A stretch of DNA of 64,000 nt, from contig NZ_JBGJZM010000002.1 of assembly GCF_042610425.1 (NCBI RefSeq), positions 62,001 to 126,000 of the forward strand, written 5' to 3'. The notes under the pieces are model-generated. The model was not told where the DNA came from, ran no database searches, and saw only the letters and a program-made list of their open reading frames with translations. Position 1 is the stretch's first letter; every line of letters starts with the position of its first letter. Positions 18,350 to 27,303 of this stretch are shown piece by piece. A program made the translations under genes and the position numbers. The stretch is from Ectobacillus sp042610425 (GTDB taxonomy: Bacteria > Bacillota > Bacilli > Bacillales > Bacillaceae_G).

Positions 18350-20731
18350 TTAATTACGAAGTGGCTTACCTTTTGTAAGCATGTGCTGCATTCTTGCTTG
18401 TGACTTCATATCTTGTATCAAACTTAAAAATGCTTCTCGCTCTATATCAAGCAGATATTGTTCATCAACCTCTGTTCCGTATGGTACTTTCCCACCGGCA
18501 ATAACATAGGCAAGCCTCTTCGCAATTTTCATATCATATTCTGATATATAGCCAGATTGGTGCATTGTCTCTGCCCCAATCAATAACGTTGCATAACCAG
18601 TTTCTCCAGCTACCGGAATTTTTTTTCGTACGGGCGGCTTATAGCCGGCTTCATACAAAGCAAGGGCTTTTTGCTTTGCATCATATAAAAGATGATCATC
18701 ATTTACGCTGATTCCATCTTTATCCCCTAAAAAGTTTGAGATAACTGCTTCTTGCGCCGATGTAGATACTTTTGCCATAGCAATTGTTTCAAATACTTTG
18801 CTGGCAACCTTCAGCAAATCAATCTCTACGCCGCTCTTCATTTTGTTTAGATGCTTTATATAAAGTTCCTTGTTTCCGCCTCCGCCAGGGATTAATCCTA
18901 CCGAGGCTTCTACTAGACCCATATACGTTTCACTAGCAGCCTGGATGCTAGCAGCTGGTAAACAGATTTCAGCACCGCCGCCTAGCGTCATGCCATGCGG
19001 AGCAACAACGACTGGCTTGGAGCTATATTTTATTTTCATAAGAGTATCTTGGAATTGCTTGACGACATAGTTAATTTCATCATAGTTTTCATCTTGGGCT
19101 TCCATTAACATCATGGCAAGGTTCGCTCCCACGCAGAAGTTTTTCCCGTGGTTGCCGATGACCAGTCCTTTATAATTACGCTCAACCTCATCAATGGCAT
19201 AGGAGATCATTTGCGTAATATCCGTTCCAATTGCATTACTTGGCGAGTGAAATTCCAAGCAGAGTACGCCATCACCGATATCAATTAAACTTGCTCCGCT
19301 ATTTTTCTTACGAACACCCTTTTGTTCTTTCACAAGCTGCAAATTAATGTTCTTTTTATTTTGTTCTACAGCTTTATATAGACCGTCATCATAGTAATAG
19401 GTGTTACCATTATCTTGTTTATAAAACGTTTCGAATCCCTTTGCTAGCATCTCCTCAACCCAAGCCGGCACAGTAGAACCATTCTCTTTTATCTTTTCTA
19501 CACTGCGGCGTACCCCTATTGCATCCCACGTTTCAAATGGACCTAGTTCCCATCCAAATCCCCATTTCATCGCTTGGTCAATGGAAACAATATGATCTGC
19601 TATGTCTTTATATAATTTTGCAGAATAAAGTAACGTCGGAAGTATAATGGCTTGCAGCAATGTACCCGCACGGTCCTCGGCATACACGAGTGTCTTCAGC
19701 TTATTTACTAGTCCCTTTTCTTGCTTGCTCATTTCGGTAGAAGCGGTCGCAAGCTTTTTTCGCGGACCATATTCGAAGGTTATTGGGTCCAGTTCAAGAA
19801 TTTCTTTACCTTGCTTTAAGAAGAAGCCTTGCCCCGTTTTACTTCCTAGCCAATTATTTTCCAGCATCTTTAGCATAAAATCAGGAATTTTAAATACTTC
19901 ACGTTCTTCTTCTTGCACATTTTCGTATACGTTGTTGGAAACATGTACGAATGTATCTAGCCCCACCACATCGAGCGTTCGGAATGTTGCACTTTTTGGA
20001 CGTCCAATTAAAGGTCCGGTCACAGAATCTACTTCACCAGCACTATATCCCTTAGCTAACATTTCTTGTAGTGTAATAAGCAAGCCATATGTGCCAATTC
20101 GGTTCGCAATGAAATTCGGCGTATCCTTTGCAATAACAACACCTTTTCCGAGCGTATCTTCTCCGAACGTTTTCATAAACGTCAGAACGCTTGGATCCGT
20201 TTTCTCGGTTGGGATCATTTCAAGTAGCTTTAAATATCGCGGTGGATTAAAAAAGTGTGTGCCTAAAAAGTGTGTTTGAAAATCCTCTGATCGACCTTCA
20301 GCCATCGCTTCAATGGAAATACCAGAAGTATTAGAACTTACAATCGTACCTTTCTTCCGAACACGATCTACTTTTTCAAACAATTGCTGCTTCACTTCAA
20401 GCTTCTCTACCACAACTTCAATAATCCAATCAACCTCTCCTAGTCGCTCTATATCATCTTCTAAATTTCCATATTCAATCAGAGCGACATTTTCTTTAGC
20501 AGTAAGAGGTGCAGGTTTTTGTTTCCCAAGCTTTTCTATAGCGCTGCGGCTAAATCGATTACGCACTTCCTTGCTTTCTAACGTTAGTCCCTTGGCATTT
20601 TCTTTATCTGTAAGCGTTTTCGGAACAATGTCTAATAATAGTGTTGGAATTCCTATGTTTGCCAAGTGCGCCGCAATCCCAGACCCCATTACACCTGAAC
20701 CAAGAACAGCAGCCTTTCGAATTTGAAACAT
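18350..20731 (-). CDS. fadN: 3-hydroxyacyl-CoA dehydrogenase / enoyl-CoA hydratase FadN
   Basis: This is the bifunctional beta-oxidation enzyme. The N-terminal Rossmann domain (AAVLGSGVMGSGIAAHLAN) and HFFNPPRYLKLLE belong to the dehydrogenase. The C-terminal part (about 490-700) is a crotonase fold with GMTLGGGAEICLPA and GLIPGGGGNKEL forming the oxyanion hole. In this YusL type the order is dehydrogenase first, the reverse of E. coli FadB. Length is 793 residues. The start follows AAGGGGGAAAAGGG. A FadR box overlaps the leader. Confidence 0.96.
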   Translation of the reverse strand: MFQIRKAAVLGSGVMGSGIAAHLANIGIPTLLLDIVPKTLTDKENAKGLTLESKEVRNRFSRSAIEKLGKQKPAPLTAKENVALIEYGNLEDDIERLGEVDWIIEVVVEKLEVKQQLFEKVDRVRKKGTIVSSNTSGISIEAMAEGRSEDFQTHFLGTHFFNPPRYLKLLEMIPTEKTDPSVLTFMKTFGEDTLGKGVVIAKDTPNFIANRIGTYGLLITLQEMLAKGYSAGEVDSVTGPLIGRPKSATFRTLDVVGLDTFVHVSNNVYENVQEEEREVFKIPDFMLKMLENNWLGSKTGQGFFLKQGKEILELDPITFEYGPRKKLATASTEMSKQEKGLVNKLKTLVYAEDRAGTLLQAIILPTLLYSAKLYKDIADHIVSIDQAMKWGFGWELGPFETWDAIGVRRSVEKIKENGSTVPAWVEEMLAKGFETFYKQDNGNTYYYDDGLYKAVEQNKKNINLQLVKEQKGVRKKNSGASLIDIGDGVLCLEFHSPSNAIGTDITQMISYAIDEVERNYKGLVIGNHGKNFCVGANLAMMLMEAQDENYDEINYVVKQFQDTLMKIKYSSKPVVVAPHGMTLGGGAEICLPAASIQAASETYMGLVEASVGLIPGGGGNKELYIKHLNKMKSGVEIDLLKVASKVFETIAMAKVSTSAQEAVISNFLGDKDGISVNDDHLLYDAKQKALALYEAGYKPPVRKKIPVAGETGYATLLIGAETMHQSGYISEYDMKIAKRLAYVIAGGKVPYGTEVDEQYLLDIEREAFLSLIQDMKSQARMQHMLTKGKPLRN

Positions 20732-20751
20732 CCCTTTTCCCCCTTAACACT

Positions 20752-20769
20752 TGAATGAATACTCATTCA
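20752..20769 (-). promoter_or_regulatory. FadR operator of fadNAE
   Basis: The site is TGAATGA-ATAC-TCATTCA, an exact fit to the palindrome TGAATGAnTAnTCATTCA bound by the TetR-type FadR of Bacillus. It lies 20 bp before the fadN start, between the promoter region and the ribosome binding site. Long-chain acyl-CoA would release the repressor. Confidence 0.9.
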
Positions 20770-20915
20770 TTTTTTCTGTAAAAAAAAGGTCCCTGTTGGA
20801 ATGAGTTATCTACTATTAAATATAAAACATAGTGTGAATTTCCGCAATATATTTGCTAATAAAAATTACATTTTTTCACTTATTTTGGAAACTATATAAA
20901 TAGGAGGTGGGTATT

Positions 20916-21062
20916 ATGGCAAAAATGAAAAAAAATCCATCAAAAGGTGCAATTAGTGCAGCAAGTGCAACAGGAAGTGCCGGTCCTTCCAATCTTCCAA
21001 AAGAAAAGGGTAAGCAAGGTAATAATCAACAGTATGGAAAACAAAATATGGGAGAACAATAA
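20916..21062 (+). CDS. yuzL: Small YuzL-like protein, 48 residues
   Basis: The ATG follows AGGAGGTGGGTATT, a near-ideal ribosome binding site. The predicted protein is small, basic and polar, with an early KNPSKGAISAASATG and a tail rich in Q, N, G and K. It has no membrane segment. Composition and the place next to fadN fit the YuzL family of Bacillus; the name rests on that. The repetitive AAS/ASA stretch recalls minor small spore proteins, so spore expression is a guess. Function is unknown. Confidence 0.7.
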   Translation: MAKMKKNPSKGAISAASATGSAGPSNLPKEKGKQGNNQQYGKQNMGEQ

Positions 21063-21075
21063 GTAAATTAAGAAC

Positions 21076-21131
21076 AAAAGGCGGAGCTCGTGGCATAATG
21101 GTAAGTAGGGTGCCTAGCCGCCTTTTCTTCC
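21076..21131 (+). terminator. Terminator-like hairpin after the YuzL-like gene
   Basis: AAAAGGCGG (21076-21084) and CCGCCTTTT (21118-21126) are perfectly complementary, with an inner TGGCA/TGCC pair, and the stem ends in T-rich sequence. The ATG at 21098 lies in its loop, which argues against using that ATG for the next gene. Confidence 0.65.
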
Positions 21132-21169
21132 TGAACACTCTTATATTAGTAAACGGATGTGAAAAGAAA

Positions 21170-22000
21170 ATGAAGTATAATATGCTCTATATAACTGGAA
21201 TATTATCCGTTTTATCCTTACTATATGGTTGCTTCATAATGAACACCAAAACGAATGCTTTTCCATCTCACCCCGAAATAACGGGAACTTTCGGTGTTAC
21301 AATAGATGCTACTTCCGGAGAGATTCTCTTTGGAAAAAACGAGAGGGACATCTCCTCTCCTGCCAGTTTAGCCAAAATGATGACTACATTGCTATTACTT
21401 GAGCAGGTAAAGCCAAATGAACAGATTACCATTACGCAGCATGCTATTGATACTGAGTCTGGGACTTCCAAAATTACGCTACATGCAGGTGAAAGATTAA
21501 CACGAGATGAAGCAATAAAGCTTATGTTAACCATTAGTGTAGATCAAGTAGCTGAATCCGTAGCTGAGCATATTGCAGGTTCTAAAGAGCAATTTGTCCT
21601 TTTAATGAATGAACGAGCAAAACAACTCGGTGCAACGAATACTAGCTTTCAAAACGCAAGCGGGGCAGACACATTAGGTCAGCATATCACCGCTTACGAT
21701 TTCGCACTTATTACAAAAAACGCTATTACTCACCCCGAAGTGTTACATGCGATGAGCCAGGTAACAACAACCGTTCATACTTCCCTACAACAAAAAGAGA
21801 TTACAAATGACGGGCGAAAAGAGCTCTTCCATGACCCTTATGCAATTGCTAGCAAAAGCGGACGCACAGATGCTTCTGGTTATACGCTTGTTGCCATTGA
21901 AGAAAAAAACGGAAGAAAAATCATTACTGTTGTCTTAAAATCGGATAAAGAACATCTCTACAAAGATGCTGAATTAATGGCACACTTTACACTACGGTGA
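21170..22000 (+). CDS. D-alanyl-D-alanine carboxypeptidase-like protein (SxN motif altered)
   Basis: This 276-residue protein is a low-molecular-weight penicillin-binding protein of the DacA/DacF type. It has an N-terminal hydrophobic segment ending LLYGC, a possible but atypical lipobox. The acylation motif is SLAK (Ser66-Lys69) and KSG at 229-231 replaces KTG. The middle motif, normally SxN (usually SAN or SGN), reads SVD (123-125). The usual short beta-rich C-terminal domain is absent. I start at 21170 because the earlier ATG lies in a terminator loop. It may trim wall peptides or be a weak or inactive enzyme. Confidence 0.8.
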   Translation: MKYNMLYITGILSVLSLLYGCFIMNTKTNAFPSHPEITGTFGVTIDATSGEILFGKNERDISSPASLAKMMTTLLLLEQVKPNEQITITQHAIDTESGTSKITLHAGERLTRDEAIKLMLTISVDQVAESVAEHIAGSKEQFVLLMNERAKQLGATNTSFQNASGADTLGQHITAYDFALITKNAITHPEVLHAMSQVTTTVHTSLQQKEITNDGRKELFHDPYAIASKSGRTDASGYTLVAIEEKNGRKIITVVLKSDKEHLYKDAELMAHFTLR

Positions 22001-22042
22001 AGCAGAAGACCGTTCCTAAAAAGGCGGCTTCTGCTTATTTTT
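22000..22042 (+). terminator. Terminator between the carboxypeptidase and fadM
   Basis: AAGCAGAAG and CTTCTGCTT form a stem with a longer loop and are followed by six T on the plus strand. It overlaps the carboxypeptidase stop and the fadM end. Confidence 0.75.
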
Positions 22043-22952
22043 TAAACAAGCTTTTCAAAACAAATGCGACGTTGGCTGGTCGCTCTGCAAGGCGACGCAT
22101 GAAATAGCCATACCAATCCTTTCCGTATGGTACGTATACACGCATATTGTAGCCTTCCTTAACAAGTTCTACTTGTCGTTCTGGCCGAATACCATATAGC
22201 ATTTGAAATTCAAAATTCGAGCGTGGAATATGATATTCTTCGATTAAATGTTTCACATACTCAATGATTGAATCATCATGGGTCGCAACCGCTGTAAAAT
22301 TACCATTTAACAGATGGATGCGAACCAATCGCTTATAGTTATCATCTACATCATTCTTATCTAGAAAGGACACATGCCCAGATTCTTTATAAGCACCTTT
22401 TACAATCCGTAAATTCGGATGGTATTTGTTCAATTCTTCCATATCTTTTTCCGTTCGAAATAAATAGGCTTGCAAAACAGTTCCTACATTATCATACTCA
22501 TCCTTTAATAGCTTAAAAATATCCAATGTCTTCTCACAGCGCGAATAGTCCTCCATATCAATTGTGACAAAAACACCCTGCTCCTGTGCAGCCTTTAAAA
22601 TTCGGCGCATATGAAATAGGACTAAATTTTCAGAAAGATCAAGACCTAGTGAAGTTAATTTCAATGAGATATGCGCATGTAATTGTTGTTTACCTATAGC
22701 ATTAATGGCTACTATCGATTGATCGGCCATTTCCCTTGCCTCGTGTTCATCCTTTATAAACTCACCGAGAAAATCAATGGTAACAGTAAGATTCTTTTTA
22801 TTTAAGCTTCGAATAGCAGCGGTGGCAGATTGAATACTCTCACCAGCTACAAAGCGGGATGCCCCGAATCGCAAGCCGAAACGCTTAGCCATTTTAATCA
22901 ATGTTTTATTTCTTGATAAAAATAAAAAAAGGTTGCGAATATGCTGACTCAT
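22035..22952 (-). CDS. fadM: Proline dehydrogenase
   Basis: This 305-residue FAD enzyme oxidises proline to pyrroline-5-carboxylate. TIM-barrel landmarks include LTSLGLDLS, FVTIDMEDYSRCEKTLDI, LQAYLFRTEKDMEEL, RIVKGAYKES and MLYGIRPERQVELVKEGYNMRVYVPYGKDWYGYFMRRLAERP, the last being the conserved proline- and FAD-binding end. I start at the Met preceded by GATGAGGTGAATGAA rather than 22 codons earlier. The position near fadN matches B. subtilis fadM (yusM). Confidence 0.93.
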   Translation of the reverse strand: MSQHIRNLFLFLSRNKTLIKMAKRFGLRFGASRFVAGESIQSATAAIRSLNKKNLTVTIDFLGEFIKDEHEAREMADQSIVAINAIGKQQLHAHISLKLTSLGLDLSENLVLFHMRRILKAAQEQGVFVTIDMEDYSRCEKTLDIFKLLKDEYDNVGTVLQAYLFRTEKDMEELNKYHPNLRIVKGAYKESGHVSFLDKNDVDDNYKRLVRIHLLNGNFTAVATHDDSIIEYVKHLIEEYHIPRSNFEFQMLYGIRPERQVELVKEGYNMRVYVPYGKDWYGYFMRRLAERPANVAFVLKSLFKK

Positions 22953-22995
22953 TTCATTCACCTCATCACGTAAAATCGGCCTTATGCTCCATCCT

Positions 22996-23238
22996 TTACT
23001 TGCTTCGTTGTTTTTCATTCATTTCTTTAATATCCTGAACAATTTGTACCATCTTTTTTTTCGCTTCTGGATATTCGCCGTTCCAATGCTTTGCTAAAGC
23101 TGGCATCGACTTTGCAATATGTGAATATAAGGCCCATGTTTGCACCTTTTCTTTCCATTCCTCGCTCGTCTCACCTAGCAAAAGCTCCGTATATTTTTCA
23201 AGCAACCCATCTATTTGTTCCTGAAACATTTTATCCAT
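22996..23238 (-). CDS. yusU: YusU-like protein (DUF2573)
   Basis: This is a small charged helical protein of 80 residues, with a tryptophan-containing centre (SEEWKEKVQTWALYSHIAKS) and a basic end. It resembles the YusU/DUF2573 family of Bacillus. The ATG at 23238 follows AAGGA at 9 bases, better than the upstream GTG or ATG. It precedes fadM by about 43 bp on the same strand. No function is known. Confidence 0.7.
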   Translation of the reverse strand: MDKMFQEQIDGLLEKYTELLLGETSEEWKEKVQTWALYSHIAKSMPALAKHWNGEYPEAKKKMVQIVQDIKEMNEKQRSK

Positions 23239-23329
23239 TTTTATCATTCCTTGCTTTATTTTATTTTGAATCAAAGGAAAACATGAATAGCCGCTAGACA
23301 GAAATCCTTCCTAGCAGCCCCTCACATTC

Positions 23330-23635
23330 TTACACTAGTTTTTCCTGCACAGATTGGAGTTTTTGCTCCATTGTGCTTACATGATCCCGGCGATCATCGA
23401 TTCGAATAGTCGTGGAGACGCGAGCAGCTCCATTTTGAAACGGCACTTCATGCATTTGTTGAATTACTTCCATTAATACGGGCAATTCTCCTTCTATTAC
23501 TGTATTCATCGGAGTGAGCTTATATTTAACACGGCTTGCATTTTGTTCTAACACTTTATGTACCTGTGCAACATATCCACTTACGCTCGTTGAACCAGTG
23601 CCAATCGGAATAATACTAATATCAACAATAGCCAT
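23330..23635 (-). CDS. MTH1187/YqgV-type thiamine-binding protein
   Basis: This 101-residue protein has the ferredoxin-like fold pattern of the MTH1187 family: VDISIIPIGTGSTSVSGYVAQ at the N-terminus, YKLTPMNTVIEGEL in the middle and a final amphipathic helix. Structures of the family bind thiamine or related ligands as multimers. It stands alone between two hairpins. The ligand here is unproven. Confidence 0.85.
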   Translation of the reverse strand: MAIVDISIIPIGTGSTSVSGYVAQVHKVLEQNASRVKYKLTPMNTVIEGELPVLMEVIQQMHEVPFQNGAARVSTTIRIDDRRDHVSTMEQKLQSVQEKLV

Positions 23636-23702
23636 TCGAATTCCTCCTCATTTTTTGGACTCTTTTCTTATTGTAACGCAAGTGTATAGGAGTATGTAAA
23701 CT

Positions 23703-23753
23703 AAAAAGAGGCCTTCCCAAATGAACACGATTGTTTCATTTCGTCAGCCTCTT
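23703..23753. terminator. Bidirectional terminator
   Basis: AAAGAGGC and GCCTCTTT enclose an inner AAATGAA/TTTCATTT pair. This forms a long hairpin downstream of the 35-residue gene on the minus strand. Confidence 0.75.
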
Positions 23754-23820
23754 TGCCTATATATATGAGTATGCACGTTATTCAATGGCTACTCTCCCAG
23801 TTGTAAGACGTTAGTATGGA

Positions 23821-23928
23821 TTAACCGAAAAATACTGTAAACACCATGATAATCGCTGAAATAGCTGCTGCTCCGCCACCATATCCAATTAAATCTGTTT
23901 TTGTTAATACTACTTGTTTGTTATTCAT
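23821..23928 (-). CDS. Small membrane peptide, 35 residues
   Basis: A very strong ribosome binding site (GAGGAGAGAGAA) precedes an ATG that encodes a 35-residue peptide. It has a polar start (MNNKQVVLTKTDLIGY), a run of three Gly and three Ala, and a hydrophobic end (ISAIIMVFTVFFG) able to span a membrane. A terminator follows. I do not recognise the family. The ribosome binding site, clear stop and terminator support a real gene. Confidence 0.7.
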   Translation of the reverse strand: MNNKQVVLTKTDLIGYGGGAAAISAIIMVFTVFFG

Positions 23929-24098
23929 CGTTCTCTCTCCTCATAATTGTATTTTTGTAATGTTTAACACGTTTCTTCGTTTTTTTGTTACGCAACATCA
24001 TCTGCTGTAACTTTTGTAACATAAATGTAACACAAGAAATTCGTTTCAGCAATAAAAAAATATACTTTTTTTCGATTTTTTTTACTACCTATTCTTCA

Positions 24099-25481
24099 TT
24101 ACTCCTTATGAATTCGAAAGCTCATCATTGTTGATATAACAGCGATTGAGACAAGGGTTCCTCCGAACAGATGAACCGGTATTTCATTACCGCTCTCAGA
24201 TGTAATCATAGCTAATAACAGGGATGAAAAAATCGCGCCTATATAGCGAGAAGTTTGAAATAATCCAGAAGCAATTCCAATCTTTTCGGTAGGAGCAGCC
24301 TGCAACATAGCAGCCTGCAAGCTTACATTCAGTAACCCATACCCCAACCCAATTATAGATAGAATCGGAATACACCAAAATAATGTAACAAAACTGAAAC
24401 ATAAAGTTACAAGGAATGCACCAACTAGCAATAAAAGGGATCCGACTAGTAACGGAACGGCGGTGCCTGACGTGTCAATCCATTTTCCCGTAATTGGAGA
24501 GATTACGATCGAAAAACCTGCGATAAAAAACATAAGTAACCCAATCACCTTTATGTCTGCTCCCATTCGCTGCACAAAGAACGTAGGAAGTCCAAATAAC
24601 AATGCATAATTATATATGTTTAACAATACAAACATAAGATTGATTGAACGTAGTGCTTTGTTGGTCTGAAAGAGCCGAACATCTATAAACGGATTCGGCA
24701 TCGTTGCTTCACGTCTAATAAAAAAGAACAGGGCTGCAACACCCAGTAAGCCGTAGACATAATTTACATTTGATTTTAATGATAATAGAAATAATAGAAG
24801 AAAAACGAGTGTGGCAGTAAATAAGAGAATGCCAGGAAAATCGAAATCTGTTTCCTTTCTCTTCATTACTTTATCATGTTCTTCTTTCGGAAGAACGAAC
24901 CAAGCCAGAAGAAAGCTAACGAGCAGAAAGGGGACATTTGTCATGAATATAGCAAGCCACCCACCGTAAGAAATAGCAAATCCTCCGATGGTGGGGCCAA
25001 TAGCAACCGTTACCGAATTAAACACTGAGATGACAGATACAGCATAAGCTTGTTTATAAAATATATGCTCGCGAATCATTCCCATACCGGATGGAAAGAT
25101 AGCACTTGTACCGATTGCTTGCAGGATTCGTAACAATAATAACGAAGAAAAAGAAGAGATAAACGGTGCACCGCATACAGCAAGCATTGCGACAGCTAAT
25201 CCAGCTAGAAATATGGTTCGTTTTCCAACTAAATCGGATAATCTCCCCATAACAGGCTGCCCGATTGCACTTGCTATATAATAAACAGAGATAACCCAAG
25301 AAGCCGTAGCAAAGGAAATAGCAAATGTAATTTGAATATCATGAAGTGCCATAGATATAATGGAAGAATTTAATGGATTTAAGATGGTCCCCGAAGAAAT
25401 AGCAGCGAGAAACAACGTCCGTTCTCTTCGAAATTGTTTTCTATCGCTCTCGGATAGAAAGGGATTGGCTGCAAAGGCCAT
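24099..25481 (-). CDS. MFS drug-efflux-like transporter, 14-TM type suspected
   Basis: This 460-residue major facilitator protein has many hydrophobic segments. It carries the DHA2-like motifs ILNPLNSSIISMALHDIQ near the first segment and GRLSDLVGKRTIFLAGLAV (motif A). The family exports drugs or metabolites using the proton gradient. The Met at 25481 follows GAAGGTGATGAC and avoids a hydrophobic extension that would not belong. The substrate cannot be told. No regulator is adjacent. Confidence 0.88.
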   Translation of the reverse strand: MAFAANPFLSESDRKQFRRERTLFLAAISSGTILNPLNSSIISMALHDIQITFAISFATASWVISVYYIASAIGQPVMGRLSDLVGKRTIFLAGLAVAMLAVCGAPFISSFSSLLLLRILQAIGTSAIFPSGMGMIREHIFYKQAYAVSVISVFNSVTVAIGPTIGGFAISYGGWLAIFMTNVPFLLVSFLLAWFVLPKEEHDKVMKRKETDFDFPGILLFTATLVFLLLFLLSLKSNVNYVYGLLGVAALFFFIRREATMPNPFIDVRLFQTNKALRSINLMFVLLNIYNYALLFGLPTFFVQRMGADIKVIGLLMFFIAGFSIVISPITGKWIDTSGTAVPLLVGSLLLLVGAFLVTLCFSFVTLFWCIPILSIIGLGYGLLNVSLQAAMLQAAPTEKIGIASGLFQTSRYIGAIFSSLLLAMITSESGNEIPVHLFGGTLVSIAVISTMMSFRIHKE

Positions 25482-26060
25482 GTCATCACCTTCTTTTACG
25501 TTAGTATGTCCGTTTAGTGGAAGGAAAAACAAAAGCACATAACCATAGAACGATCAAGCAGCATAATTCAACCCATGTAATCACTAGAAATATAACGTTC
25601 TACCATATACTTCCGGTAAAATTTATCTTTTCACTTTTTTTAACTTCATGTACTATACTTTATAAGAGGTTTTATTTCGAAAATTCCTGACGGAGAGTAA
25701 GAAGGCATTCTTACACATAACTTCACATATACTCCTAATACCTTTCATAGAATGGAAAGTACCTAGTTATCCATATTTGTGATTTCCATCCAAGCGCTTA
25801 AACTCACCCCCGAATAGAAAGAAATATACGAATATACAAGTCTTCTCTCCTCTTTTACGGTAAACCTTCCTTATAAGGGATCAACTAGGGTAGAGGAGTG
25901 AAGGTCTTTTCATACTATATATCATTAAGAAATAACTCGTATTCCATAGCAAGTTTATGGAAATCTTCAGAAATTCTTAAGGTTTATGTTACAATTCCTT
26001 TAGTTTTTTCCTGTACAATAAGTTTGAAAACTATAATTCACATCCTTCAAGGAGGACGAA
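25482..26060 (+). other. Gene-free leader of ugtP with several hairpins
   Basis: No gene is seen in these 579 bases between divergent genes. Three hairpins stand out on the plus strand. GTAAGAA/TTCTTAC is at 25697-25714. A set of alternatives at about 25742-25800 uses CTTTC/GAAAG or ATGGAAA/TTTCCAT. A long hairpin with arms CTTCTCTCCTCT and AGAGGAGTGAAG (one mismatch) at about 25843-25904 runs into GTCTTTTC. They could form a regulated 5' leader for ugtP. I do not recognise a riboswitch class. Confidence 0.4.
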
Positions 26061-27203
26061 ATGAGAGCACAGCCAAAAGTACTACTCGTTACAGCTAGCT
26101 TTGGGAACGGTCATAACCAAGTATCTCATGCGCTAAAGCATACGTTTGAGGAATTAGGAATTGGCACCGTTGAAATTTTTGACTTATACGCTGAAGCTTA
26201 TCCATATTGGAATGAAGCTGCTAAGTTTTTATACAAGCAATCTTTCTCTATCGGTTCTTCTCTCTATAAAATGTTTTTCTATGGTATGGATAAAATGTAC
26301 AGCACAAAAGCAGGAAAGCTGTATAATAAGCTCGGCGAAAAGCAATTGGAGACCATCATTCAATCTAAACAGCCCGATATCATTATTACAACCTTTCCTG
26401 TAGGGACTGTACCGGAATGGCGAAAAAAATCGCAAAAAAAATTCCGAATTTATACTGTCGTAACGGACTACTGTTTACACAGTACATGGGTTCACCCGGA
26501 AATTGATCGTTATTACGTTGCTACAGAGGATGTTAAACAAAAAATTATACAAAGTGGCATACCTGCAGAGAGAATTTACGTAAGCGGCATTCCTATTCGT
26601 AAAGCATTCGAAGCAGAAAAGGATTCTGCTTACCTATTAAATAAATATCAACTGCATCCCGATAAGAAAAAACTCCTTATTATGGCAGGCGCCCAAGGGG
26701 TCGTAAAGGATTTAAAATGGATTGCGTCCAATTTGTTGGATCGTAGTGACATGGAAATTATTATCGTATGCGGTCGTAATCAAAAGCTATTCAATCAATT
26801 AAGTAAATTAAAAAGTAGCTACGAGGATCAGTTAAAGCTATTTGGTTACGTGGATGATGTGCATGAATTGTATGAACTAGCAGATGTTATGATAACGAAA
26901 CCAGGTGGAATTACGCTATCTGAAACAATAGCAAAACAACTTCCTACCATCTTATATAAACCAGTACCTGGACAAGAAAACGAAAACTCTCTTTATTTCT
27001 GTAAGATTGGCGCTTCTGTTACCGTCCGAGATAAAGAAAGCATCGTGAAAGAAACATTGTATTTATTAAACCATTCTAATAAACTTACCGAAATGCGTGA
27101 AGCTTTGTATCATCTTCACCGACAAGAGAGCTCACAGCAAATCGTTACAGACATTCTACAATCCTTTGCAAACTCAAAAGCATCATCCTTATTCTTGGCA
27201 TAG
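26061..27203 (+). CDS. ugtP: Processive diacylglycerol beta-glucosyltransferase UgtP
   Basis: UgtP adds glucose from UDP-glucose to diacylglycerol, making the glycolipid anchors of lipoteichoic acid at the inner membrane face. It is a GT28/MGDG-synthase fold enzyme: VTASFGNGHNQVSHAL at the N-terminus binds the acceptor, and ADVMITKPGGITLSE (about residue 275) is the nucleotide-sugar motif. Length is 380 residues. The start follows AAGGAGGACGAA. In B. subtilis it also links UDP-glucose level to cell size; that role here is inferred. It has a long upstream leader. Confidence 0.95.
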   Translation: MRAQPKVLLVTASFGNGHNQVSHALKHTFEELGIGTVEIFDLYAEAYPYWNEAAKFLYKQSFSIGSSLYKMFFYGMDKMYSTKAGKLYNKLGEKQLETIIQSKQPDIIITTFPVGTVPEWRKKSQKKFRIYTVVTDYCLHSTWVHPEIDRYYVATEDVKQKIIQSGIPAERIYVSGIPIRKAFEAEKDSAYLLNKYQLHPDKKKLLIMAGAQGVVKDLKWIASNLLDRSDMEIIIVCGRNQKLFNQLSKLKSSYEDQLKLFGYVDDVHELYELADVMITKPGGITLSETIAKQLPTILYKPVPGQENENSLYFCKIGASVTVRDKESIVKETLYLLNHSNKLTEMREALYHLHRQESSQQIVTDILQSFANSKASSLFLA

Positions 27204-27236
27204 CAGTAGCAATTATATGTATCCATACTTCAGATT

Positions 27237-27271
27237 GAAAAAAGAAGATAGATAATGCTATCTTCTTTTTT
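27237..27271 (+). terminator. Terminator after ugtP
   Basis: An AAAAAAGAAGATAG arm pairs with CTATCTTCTTTTTT around a 6-nt loop, giving T runs in both directions between ugtP and the convergent HEXXH gene. Confidence 0.85.
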
Positions 27272-27303
27272 CCATTTCCTATCTTATTCTTTTAGTTGCT
27301 ATA

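Noticed and set aside
19647..20279. 210-residue open frame opposite fadN
   Set aside because: It is the antisense of a well-supported gene, rich in Ser, Phe and Pro as such shadows are, with no ribosome binding site.
21098..21169. ATG at 21098 as start of the carboxypeptidase
   Set aside because: It lies in the loop of a terminator-like hairpin, and the encoded extension precedes the signal-like segment. The ATG at 21170 directly precedes the membrane segment.
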